DNA from: Ptychodera flava | Taxonomy: Eukaryota > Hemichordata > Enteropneusta > Ptychoderidae | DNA: 64,000 nt | Assembly: GCF_041260155.1 (NCBI RefSeq) | Contig: NC_091933.1 | Span: 38,419,293-38,483,292 of the forward strand | Direction: 5' to 3' | Shown here: in pieces, positions 53,871 through 64,000 of the stretch | How positions within the stretch are numbered: position 1 is the stretch's first letter | How the letters are laid out: each line of letters opens with the position of its first letter | The notes under the pieces: model-generated | What the model was told of the DNA's origin: nothing | What the model saw: only the letters and a program-made list of their open reading frames with translations | Database searches by the model: none | Program-made: the position numbers and the translations under genes

Positions 53871-54082
53871 GTTCCGACTTCACTGATGTAACTGACCTCA
53901 GCTTAGGTTAAAGGTCACTTGGAGACGGTTAACTTACTACGACTGCGCAGTACTAAGGACGCCATACTTTAGAAGTTTGAACAGAATGGATAACGTTTTG
54001 TCCCCTTGACCGGCTCGTTTTCATTTAAATTAAGTGTTATATTCGACCCAAAGTAGAAACATACCGAAGATCATCCACGAAA
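53871..54082. promoter_or_regulatory. Divergent promoter region of TRMU and MDM1
   Basis: If the TRMU leader starts near 53870, the two genes share about 200 bp. The region is richer in CpG than the surrounding DNA (together with 53640-53700) and has no clear TATA box. Confidence 0.5.
53914..53926 (+). promoter_or_regulatory. Candidate X-box (RFX site) upstream of MDM1
   Basis: GTCACT-T-GGAGAC fits the degenerate X-box pattern RYYNYY-N(1-3)-RRNRAC. It lies 157 bp before the MDM1 ATG. RFX factors drive cilium and centriole genes through such sites near the start. The motif is short and degenerate, so it could be chance. Confidence 0.35.
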
Positions 54083-57000
54083 ATGCCGGTGCGCTTCAAG
54101 GTAATGTAACAGCACTTTCTATTACATCGCATACAACTGCAACTTCGATGTTCAAACCAGATAAGGTTACTGTGCCACCTACGGTAGGTAGCTGGGAACT
54201 TGACTGTTGATGAAAGCCATGATTGATGTACCTTGTTCTTTAGTCGGTCACAAGAGGTTTGATCAAGTTTACTGAAATACTGTTAACGTAATCTCAGTAA
54301 CATTTTATGATACTTAACGGCACCAGACAATTTATCAATCCTTGGAAACTCGTTTGCGTTTAAATTTACCGAAAAATGAACAGTGAGAGAACATGATGCT
54401 TTTGTTATTGTTTTGATGACAAGTCCTCTGCAAGTTGTGTACAACTTTCACTGCGAGGTTTATTCCGCATCAGGCGTCTTTTCTGGAACGTGATCCCTTT
54501 AATCATCCACGGTGCAACACTTTAAATATACCACAATAGCTTTTCCCGCGTCTGGACCACCTTTAATGGGGGTTTCCTTTGTTATTTGTTTGGATTGAAT
54601 TTTCACATGTCACAACATGCAGCATAGCGGTCAGTTGGAAGCGGACAGAATTTTAAAAGCTCGAGATTCACTGCCATTCCGTCGGCCAGTTTAAACCATT
54701 ATCGCTGCTCAGGTTGTCTGCAACTATCACCATAGATTCCTTTCTGCTGAAGCAATTTTAGGATTTTGTTCTGAGTGTAAACTTAACTGATGCTCCCTTT
54801 AAATCTACTTTTTTAAAGAAGATTGCTTGCAAAATGAAGCTAACTGATGTCAAAGTAAGTGCTGATACAATTCACCCTCACAGCTGAGATTTTCTACTAA
54901 TAATGACTGTCACAATTATTGTGATGAAGTTATGTCTAGTGTGTTCCTCTTATCATGCCATACATGCTGCTCTGTCTTATGATGGTGAGAATTACAAAGA
55001 AATTTCATGAAGTCAATAACGCTATTTCTTTCTTTGTGTTAAAATTGTCTTTCTGCAGGTCAGTTCAGAGTACAACAACACCTTCAAATGGCATGATTCA
55101 AGAAAATCAGCTTCTTTCAAACCCTCACCGGAGCAAGAGGCACTTGAAGCTGGTTTGAAATCTGCTGATTTAAGTGAGTAAAATTTGCCACATTTTTGGA
55201 ACAACATCATAGCAGGGTAAAGGAAAATGGAAGGAAAAAGTGAAAAAGGTGTTTCCACTTTGTCATATGCACTGTGTCACCTCCCCTGGTGCCGTGATTT
55301 TGAGTTCTTACGTAGACCCTAAAACTAAAGTCTATGGTTTTTAACTAATGACTGAGTCTTGAGTATTGCGTCTTGCTGGAGTCTTCATACTTCTGTTCTG
55401 AACACTTGCACACAACTTCAAATCCAAGAAAATAGGAACACGGTGCATTGGGTATTGCATACCAAGTGTATTAAGGTATATCCACCATTGTTTTGACCAG
55501 AGTATGCCAAATTCCAAGGCAGACAAATGTTGTTGCCAACTAGCAAGGAATGTAATTTGCCCACATTGACTCCCCCTTCACCAACACTTGAACCATTCTG
55601 ATTTTAAACTGGCAATAACATTTAAAATTTCTAATCTTTGTTTGTATTTATTTCATTGCTTGTTTTTTTTTAACCTCAATCAATTAAATGAGTCATTCAA
55701 AGGAATAAGTCAATGGCTTTGTGACTACATACCTGTAACTCTAAGAGAAATAATTTCACCAAACTATTGGTACAGGGTGCACCTGCCTCAGTATTGGAAT
55801 TTATTGAGTACAGAGTTTTGAACCTACCATTACTGGAATGAACGAACATGCCAGTCCATAAAACTACAGACACGTACCTATACTATATGCAAGGGAGACC
55901 AAATGCACCACTTCAATCTGTAATGTTGTTGCTTTTGTTACCATGTGCCGAGCAAAAAGCATAACTTTTTTTGAATTTGTTTCTTCTTTTTATTTATTGC
56001 TTTGCATACTGTTTTAAGTAATAAATTTTGATTGGAGAAAATATACCACTATGCAATCTCCACTGGAGCACATTAAATATTGCAATAATTAGAGTTACTG
56101 TGAGTAAAAGCTGAGAAACTGAACCATTTTAAGTTAATTTCTATTTACCAACACACACTTCCAATTTTTCTAGTCTATACAATTTGTTTTTCTTGCTTGA
56201 GTCACAAATACCATTGTTCAATCAGTCCAAGGGCTTGCCCATGTTTGCTCACAAGGGCTGTTAGAAAAAGATGTCCTCTGCAAACCCCGGGGAAAAGGTC
56301 GTTTCAGATATCTGTCATTGCTTCACTGGAACAATGGTAGAGCAAACTACAGCAGAAGTAGTTCCTACTGATACTGTTTGGCTTCTTGCCAACAATACTT
56401 CTCTTCTAGAGCTGGTCAGCTACTTTTAATAATCTGTGGTTACCAATTGAATTCCGTGGGGACTACCTGTTTTTTTCTTTCTCATTCTCACATACATGTA
56501 ATCTTTGGCAAGTGTTCAAAATGCATCATTCTTTCACTGCTGTGTCTTTTCATTGTATTCAGGTTTGGGTGTATTTCATTTTATTCAGGATAGACGAGCA
56601 ATCTAAAAGTGTTTTAATATCCTGTTGTAAACTGTATTTTAGTGTCTCGTTGACCTGATTTGAGTGTCCCGTTGGATGTGTCTCAGTAAAGATGCTATGT
56701 AGGTGACTCAAACATATGTATCAGTAAAGCAACCACGTCAATTTTACATACTGCCAGATACTGGTAGTATGGTTATGGTAAGGCATGAGCTAGGAATAAG
56801 AGATGGGTAATACTGCCCAACCATTCACGTAGAGCGATTTTTAAAAAAATTCTTTGATCTTGTTTTGCTGACAATTTATTCACGATATTTGCTCATCATT
56901 TCATTGAAGGTTTCGTTAAAGCTGAGCAGAGAGAACCACAAATACAGCACAAGCGTTATCCAGTGGATCCCGCCTCCAAGATTACTCACACAACCAAAAT

Positions 57001-60000
57001 GTACATCGACGACGACCCATCGGAAGAGAGCAGTGAGCCGGTGGCACCGCCGAAACCCGAGGTAAAGAAAAAAGAGATACCAGCACCAAATGAAGTAAAT
57101 GGCTTCTCCAAGGATCCGAGAATACAGCCCGTCCGAGTTTTCAGGAGCAATGACGAGAGGAAAGACAAAGGCAAACCTCACAAACCTGAACCAAAGAAAG
57201 ATAAAAGCAAAACTTACAAGCTGGACCCCAAGGAGGACAAACCATTACCCAGCAAAATGGATCCTGCACCCAAAGAAGCAAAATCTGCAGTCAAAGACAC
57301 TGAACCTGAGAAGGAAAACTTGGACAAGGACCAAGCTAAGGCTGATGTAAGTATTGACAAGTCACCAGTGATTAGATGCCCAGTGTTTAAAGAAGGTCAT
57401 GCTTGTGTGCATGTCTCGTATAACAAAGAAGCTAATACCATGTCAATACATGCAACTATGCAAAGCTGAAGTGTTACCAAAATTACAGGATTTTGCACAC
57501 TACTATACTCTTGTCAAATCATTCAAACTTTTTTCTATTTGTGAGAATAAGCCAAAGTAACTTAATTTTGACTTAAATTTTTTTATTTTTGTAATTTTTG
57601 TGTGCTTGTATTTTTTGAAAGTAATTTGTGCAAGCTCATATATCACTGTGATTGTTCATGAACAAAATTGCAATACCAAATTTCTTTTTTTTTGGATATC
57701 AGTGTTTAATATGCTGCTAGCTATGTAAATCATCGGAGTGCTCTGTCACAAGGCTGAGTTGTGGATATTTGCTAAATGATTGTTCAATAACAATATCATG
57801 TGTTTGTAATGTAAAATTATAAATGAATGAATTACAGTCACTTCAAGTGACAGGTCAGGTAGATTTATAAACCTAAACTACTAACTTGTCAATGGCTCTT
57901 TCTCTCAGTCACCGGACACACCCCATATCCTTTGGCAGACGTTCAAATACATTATCCCTTCTGCCGTCCAATGCTCATTTTTTATGAGTCTGATAATACA
58001 CAGTAAGCCCGCTCATCCATCCAAGCTGACCATTCACAAAGAATGGCCTCAGCTGTAAATTTTGAACATTTGCCAAGAAATTCCGTTCACAAGTGTGAAC
58101 TTGAAACCTGGGTTGCACTCTCTGCTTTTGTGTGGGTGTGTCTGCGTGATTCTATGTGCATGGGTGAGACAGTGTGAAGGTCATGTAGCAGTGTTTCATC
58201 CAGGGTGACATCAACAGGGAGAATTTTCCCCCTTTACCAGAAAATTTAGGGGGGAATTTCACCGGTTCATGTGTTCTACCATGGTTTTACTTGTATCTCT
58301 TAGGTTTGAATGGCATCATTTCATTAGGGGCTGGCCCCCCCCTTGAAAAATTACTAGAGGATGCCAACATGTCAACAGAGGGGGAATCCCCCCATCCCTG
58401 TCTCTGGATGAAACACTGATGTAGGATGTTTTCTTGTAATTACAGCCTGATTTAGGAATGAAGTACAGAGCTGGACTACGAAGAAAAGACCATGGCCCAA
58501 AGAGATTGTCGGAGTACCAACGACAGTTTGCCTGGAAGGCACCCACACAAAAAGAATCTCCACTAATAGCAGCTGAACAGGTGAATATCCACGCATCCAA
58601 ATTATCCATGGATTTGTAAACTCATGTGAACAGAATTCAGCATCTAAGGATTTAACCCTTTTAGCCCCCTTACCCTGTAGGTGGATTAACCCCAATCATT
58701 GAAGAGAATAGGATCAAACCATAGTGAAAGGGTCAACAGGCCACCAGTGTTTATGTGTCATCTGTATGACACATGGGCAAGCCTGTAATGTCATCAAAAT
58801 CTCTACCAACCCTCCATCAGGACTCACAGTGAGACTGCTGAATTGAAGCCTGCTTATTTGTGACCGTGCTAAAGTATATGCGGCCCAAACAGACAAGTCA
58901 CAAATTTTACCTTGTCAGTGAAAATATCCACGCACAGTACAATACGACCAGGAAATACATAGAGTCCGCCATGCTGCGCAGATTGTTCTTCAAATAACAG
59001 TGAAAGTGATACCACTCTGTGGAGACCTTTCATTACAATATGACAGTTACACCTTTACAAGATTTGTTGTATCATGAACCATATTGAAAGCTACATTTGG
59101 CACACAAATACCCACAAACACTCCATGCAAAGAGTGAAATCTATAACATATAAATATCCACAAACACTTCGCAAAGAGTGCATAGTCTGTCGGCTCTTGT
59201 GTCTTATTTCTCTGCCATTGCCAATTGCAGATGATCTACAATTCCAACGCCATTCCATCCTACGTGCCGGACAAAGTGCCCAGGAAGAGTGAATATGACT
59301 CCCAGTTCCAAGCCTGGAATCAAGTCCAACCGACACAACAGGAAATGTTGGTGGAGCACGCGAAGAAAGATCAAGAAGCCAAACAGAAGAAAAAGGTTTC
59401 AAGGGTGAGAGTTCTTCCAGTCTGCCTGGCCAAGGAGGTATGACCTCTATGGTCAGGCACAACTTCAATGGTCAGGTACTGCCTCCATGGTCAGATACTA
59501 TCTCCATGGTCAGACTCACCATCAACTTTCTGACTGCACTTTTCAATCAAATTTTAAATAATCCTGGGTCTTTGGAAACTTAAGTAACAAAACACCATCA
59601 CGCAATATAGCGGTTAAGCATGGCTAATATTTTTATACAAGATAGTCTTCCAAATTCTATGGACTTCTACGTATCTCGGTTTAGGCTTCGCGGTACTGCG
59701 CATCTTCGGTTGCGTCATTTCCGTATTTGCGAGATCGCCCAAAGAGCACTTCCGGTTTTGGGGGATTGCTGTGATTGGGTTAAAAAGCGCTTATTTATGG
59801 TTAACGATACGGTTTTCAGCAATAACGAATTTATTTCACGTATTATTTAAAGGCTGCTAATGCAATGAAGATAGGTTGGTCATGTCATAGGCCCTTTAAT
59901 CGCTGGCATTTTGAATTCACATTTGTTGTCCAAGTAAAGTAGTCTGACTGGAATGCAACATATTATGAATACAACACATGTAGGCTACCAAGTTGCCGTG

Positions 60001-63000
60001 CTCGTCAAGATTAGCTTTCTAGCCAAGCACCTACTTAGCACTAAACAGACATAGCAATGCAGCTGATCACCAGGCACAATTTATTACCTCTACACTTCTG
60101 TCGTCTCATTTGACATCAGTATTCAGTGCTGAGGCACACACTGTATGTATGTTCAAGAAGTTCCCAGCACTATACAGAAGTTGAGCTGGTGTTGGCTACA
60201 GCTGATATTGCCTATTGGCATATACATACTCATAATGTCTGTATGATCAGCATCACATCCATGTGTTCCATGAGTGTGTACTCAAAAGCAAATACACTTT
60301 GCAGCAATGCACAAAGGCTCTTGACTAGACTTTGGTGCAACATGCTACAAATAAGATAACCTTCAGTCTTTTTTCCTTTCAAATCAATTCCATGTTGATA
60401 GCAGATGCTGGGCCACCACTTTTGCTATTTCATGATCTTGCTACAAAAATATAGATTGACTGCCTGGCAACCTCAGTACAGCATTTCAAAGCAGAGACTA
60501 CTTACATTGCAAATGGCTTCAATTTTAAACTATGCAGAAAGCACACTGGACTTTCAATATCTGATGAGTGCATGTGTGCCATGAAACATTCATTTCGAAA
60601 TAACTCTGTGAAAAAAGATTTAGTAGTGAGAAAAGTATATCAACTGCAGGATGTACAGTATGTGAGATTGAGTTTGTGTGAAAAAATTCACCTGTTCAGT
60701 AAAAACCATCAGTGTGTCAACATTCCATTTCTAATATCAAATGCTATGCAACACTGCAGGGCAAGAGGAAGAAGAGCAGTCAGAAGGTCACTTTGTCACC
60801 TGATCAAATGCCAGCAGCTGGCGTACCAAGTCTGCAGATGGAGCAGCTGAAAGCTGCGCAAAATCCACAAAAACCTTTCTTTCCCTCAGGTCCAATAAAG
60901 TAAGTGAAATATCATTTCTCTGTGAATGTGGTGTAAGTATGCAAAAATGCAAATGTACATGTGTGTGTGTGGGAAAGTGATTGCGGATATGCATCCAAAG
61001 TTTCTGAGACAATTTCCCTAACATTTACCCAACACTAACCTTATCCCTACCCCAGCCCCGCCTATAATGATGTGGTAAATGTCAAGGAGTTGACTGTCCT
61101 CATACTGTACAAGGTATCCGGGTTACATTTCTCATTCAACAGAATTCTACAACAATTAGCCTTCTCAAACCCATGCTCCAACCGATGGATAGAAATGCTT
61201 CTGTTGTAACTGTCCGAGAGGGGTGACTGCCCTGGCCTGATACCATGACCATGTACTATAAATACTGTAAGCGTCTATAATATAGACATTGTAAAATAGT
61301 GCATGAATAAAATTGTTTTCTTTAAAGAGGGTAAAGTGAATCGGTTTCAGGAAAAATGCATTGCAATTACTGAAATACTCCTGACTTTCATCACCTTCAG
61401 GAAATGGAAATCAGAGTACAGGTCAAACTACCGTGATCCCAGACTGTTCGGTTACATGGAAGGTGTATGGCGGGGAGCAGACCCACCACACATACAGCCC
61501 AGGGACGACACCTCCACCGACGGCCGGTTGCCGGCCAAAGAGCAGGGTGGCGGGGTACCCGAGTGGTTCGCTGAGGTAAGGGGAACACCTGGAAAGTTCT
61601 CTGAAAACACAGAAGTAGCAGAAAAAGAAACAAAACGGGTTCAGGATGTGAATTGGTTTAAAGAGGTGAGAGATATTTATGGAGAACCCAGACAACACTG
61701 ACTCAGGCAGTGTAATTCTTTAGTATTCTACTTTCCTGTTTCTCTGTTGTCCGTCTATATATACTGTGTGTAGAAACAAGCTTATCTTGTTTTGTCCATA
61801 CATTAGATAGAGAAGTGTCTTGTTTACCTGTACTGTAGTTAATCATTGTCCAATAACACTGTAGGATAACCGTCTATAGCATACAAGTCAGTCTGTACAA
61901 ATGCATCAGTTTACTGAGGTCTTTAAGTTAGCCTTCACATGTAAGATTACAATTTCTTTGTAATTCACTAAAACATGCTTACACAAGGTAATACATACCT
62001 GTAGTTTGCAGTGTCCAAAATATTGGCAGTTTCATTTGCTCAGAGTAAAACTTGACAATCCTTGGACTTGCTTGTCACAACTTGTCCCGTACATGATTTT
62101 TTCATCACTTTGTATTCAGTTCACAATTTACATGTAAACTTCAACATATCAGAAATTTGGAAATTATCTTAAAAGGCAAATGCCCTTAGGAGCTACTCAT
62201 CTTCTCCAAAGAAGTTGGGCAGCTTTCATAAAATACTCGTAAATGACAGAATATTTGCTCCATAACATAATATTGCTTTATTAGACTCTTGGACACTTTA
62301 GTTAGATTTTTAGATGCTACGTTTAAATATATTTTTTACAAATAACTTTTTTTATTTTTATATACAATCTTATATTACTAACACGTACTCTGATTCTTGT
62401 TATGTTGTTTTCATATTTGCAAATTTTCCATCTTTTGACATTGTTATTTATCATGTAATCATGAAAAAATTGAAATTATTAATCTTATCGGCATTCTTAA
62501 ACTGCTAAATATGTCCATTATCACACTGCTGGCATAATGCTTTTATGCCAGCAAACCATTGATGACATAATTTTTTGACAACAAAATGAGGGTTCCCTTC
62601 CCATGTCATAATGTATATAGAGCAACAATAATACAATATACACATAGAGATGCGGGGGTTTCAAACACCAATTTCCTTCCCATGGGAGATTTTTTGTTGC
62701 TAACATTTTACTACAACTTCTGACAGGTGGTTGAACTCAGGAAGAAAGCCCAGGAATACCAGAAGAGGGCCAGGGGAACTCACTTTTCCAGGGAACACCT
62801 GGCACAGCTGTTGGCACAGCAGGCAAAACTATGGGACCAGGAGAGTGAGACCAGCACCAGTACTATCACACCAGCAGAAGAAAAAGCTGAGAAACCAAAG
62901 TAAGAAAATGAGAAATTAATAAATTACTATTTCATGTCAAAATATGGGAACGTGGCATATTTTAGGATCAGTCAAAGTCTTTTGTAATTCAAAAAAAATG

Positions 63001-63955
63001 TGTTTAAAATTTTTATAAGAATATAGTCTCTGTCACGTCATATTTCAAGATGACACATCTTATGTCAACTAGAGCAGCTGTCAGGAAACCTATTTTCAAG
63101 CTTGGAAAATCACATTGTCTGAGTCAGTTGTTCTCATAAAAGATCACTTAAGCTGTGGTTTTATTGGTGTTTTAAACTTGCAGTAATCTTGTCAAAGGAC
63201 AACTTAAAGTGACTTTTGTTCTTTTGTTTTCGTTTGCGAAGACCAGTTTTTCAACACAATGCCACGTGTCATGATCGTTATTTGTCTGAAAATAGAATAA
63301 AGGGAGGCAGGCAGCCATTAGTTAACCACACTTGCCAGTGTCCGGACTCAAAGTTGTGACTGATCCAGATTCACTTCAGCTGCTTGAACTGTCAACTTTT
63401 ATCAAGTTGTGACTCGCTTCTTCTCTGCAAATGTCTTCCCCAAAGTTTCACCAGACTTTTTCTTTCAAAGAGACATCAAAATCAACACTCTTTGCTATGC
63501 TGAACTTTACAGTGATTACAGAAGGTCCATCAATATATCATGACTAAATTTTAATGTAACCCTTTCACCAATATGGTTTGGCCCAAACCCATTGTTATAA
63601 ATAGTGATTGTGGACCCATTTACATAGAAATGGGCGGGAACAGGTCAAGGTTCCAAATTTACTGTTGATCAGGTTAACACTTGTGTTTGATAAATTGGTC
63701 ATTTGTGACACAAGAACTAAAGATACATTATGAATGGTTTTGATTTATATACAGAGCTAAACCAAGTAAGACATATACCAAAGAAACGGCAGCTAAGCAA
63801 CAAGCACAGCTTGCCCGGCAACAAGCAGAAGAAGAAGAGAGAAAAAGGAAAGGAGAGCAGGAGGAGAAACAGGTTCCTCCAATTCATCTTCAAGAAACCC
63901 AACCAGTACGGCGTAAGTTAGCTTGGCCTTCAGCCAAGGCTGAAAGTGAATCCAG
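54083..63955 (+). CDS. MDM1: Mdm1 nuclear/centriolar protein, 5' part of gene
   Basis: MDM1 binds microtubules, sits in centrioles and restrains centriole duplication. Nine exons are seen: 54083-54100, 55059-55173, 56910-57346, 58446-58580, 59231-59395, 60760-60899, 61401-61575, 62727-62899 and 63755-63955, about 519 codons, with the rest beyond the window. It starts MPVRFK, as does human MDM1. Tandem SEY motifs mark the microtubule-binding repeats: SEYNNTFKWH, SEYQRQFAWK, SEYDSQFQAW and SEYRSNYRDP. Exon 3 is a long charged, Lys/Pro-rich insert. Exon 8 has the conserved block RARGTHFSREHLAQLL, and exon 9 is a Gln/Glu coiled coil ending in RRKLAWP, as in vertebrates. Alternative exon choices are listed separately. 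Confidence 0.92.
54819..54854 (+). CDS. MDM1: Candidate alternative MDM1 exon (cassette or first exon)
   Basis: After the acceptor-like TTTTTTAAAG, 36 bases stay in frame (KIACKMKLTDVK) and end at a strong donor AAA|GTAAGT. It would add 12 residues between exons 1 and 2, or start the protein at the internal ATG 54834 as MKLTDVK. Both joins are phase 0. Confidence 0.4.
57347..57471 (+). CDS. MDM1: Possible MDM1 alternative end by exon 3 read-through
   Basis: If the donor at 57347 (GTAAGT) is skipped, the frame runs 41 more codons (VSIDKSPVIRCPVFKEGH...) to a TGA. The composition is protein-like, but the donor is strong and nothing else supports use. Confidence 0.2.
58189..58418. mobile_element. 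MITE with CAGTGTTTCATCCAG ends
   Basis: The 230-bp element has inverted ends CAGTGTTTCATCCAG and CTGGATGAAACACTG, flanked by direct ATGTAG (58183-58188 and 58419-58424). The ends resemble hAT or related families. It inserted just upstream of MDM1 exon 4 and contains C- and G-runs. Confidence 0.65.
58652..58735. repeat. Possible CCCTTTCACC-family repeat, copy 4
   Basis: It starts TTAACCCTTTTAGCCCCC and ends GGATCAAACCATAGTGAAAGGGTCAA, weakly like the other copies. The assignment is uncertain because the middle does not match well. Confidence 0.3.
59630..59860. other. CpG-rich island in MDM1 intron 5
   Basis: Against an AT-rich intron this stretch is dense in CpG (for example TTCGCGGTACTGCGCATCTTC). 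It is open for 76 codons on the plus strand, with no recognised domain. A recent repeat insertion is more likely than a gene. Confidence 0.3.
61576..61665 (+). CDS. MDM1: Alternative in-frame extension of MDM1 exon 7
   Basis: A second donor (GAG|GTGAGA) 90 bases after the first keeps the same phase and adds 30 residues. Both versions end W-F-x-E (EWFAE and NWFKE) before VVELRKK, so either join restores the conserved vertebrate-like WYAEVKELREK context. Confidence 0.5.
63557..63648 (+). repeat. CCCTTTCACC-family repeat, copy 5
   Basis: It begins AACCCTTTCACCAATATGG, contains TTTGGCCCAAACCCATTGTT and GTGGACCCATTT, and ends GGGCGGGAACAGGTCAA. It lies in the MDM1 intron before exon 9. Confidence 0.55.
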
Positions 63956-64000
63956 GTAAGAGTAAGCCAATTTCGTCCAGAGTAAACAATGGCATTTTAA

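Overview
The window is a piece of animal nuclear DNA: AT-rich, with intron-rich genes using GT/AG splice sites, ciliary genes, tRNA-derived SINE and small DNA-transposon debris. The protein sequences and the repeat mix (DIRS element, TTAA-flanked MITEs, SINE) suggest a marine invertebrate deuterostome such as a hemichordate or amphioxus. That placement is inference; no marker here fixes the species.

Layout. (1) 1-32975, plus strand: the 3' two thirds of an axonemal dynein heavy chain gene (38 exons, about 2,345 residues, from inside AAA2 to the stop). Its intron 4 holds a 4.7-kb DIRS retrotransposon (2991-7703) with a textbook set of inverted ends and internal complementary region. Other introns hold a SINE, two kinds of MITE and a 22-bp minisatellite. 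(2) 32976-38498: dynein 3' UTR, a minisatellite and a 1.1-kb repeat with 145-bp internal units. (3) 38499-45677, minus strand: ATP6AP1 (V-ATPase accessory subunit Ac45), 9 exons; intron 4 contains a 1.5-kb foldback element. (4) 45991-50185, plus strand: RPS23, head to head with ATP6AP1 across 313 bp that carry CLEAR/M-box-like E-boxes; RPS23 intron 1 holds a second 1.5-kb palindrome bearing relics of a rhodopsin-like GPCR. (5) 51581-52786, minus strand: TRMU, the mitochondrial tRNA 2-thiouridylase, with its whole coding region in one exon. (6) 54083-63955 and beyond, plus strand: MDM1, a centriole/microtubule protein, 9 exons seen, 3' end outside the window, head to head with TRMU.

The genes are not one pathway. 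The dynein and MDM1 both belong to cilia and centrioles. ATP6AP1/RPS23 and TRMU/MDM1 are two divergent pairs that probably share promoters. No bacterial-type operon, CRISPR array or tRNA/rRNA gene was seen. Introns not listed separately contain nothing I recognise. The most interesting unexplained structures are the two intronic palindromes carrying gene-like fragments on either side of the ATP6AP1/RPS23 promoter, and several in-phase alternative exon choices in MDM1.
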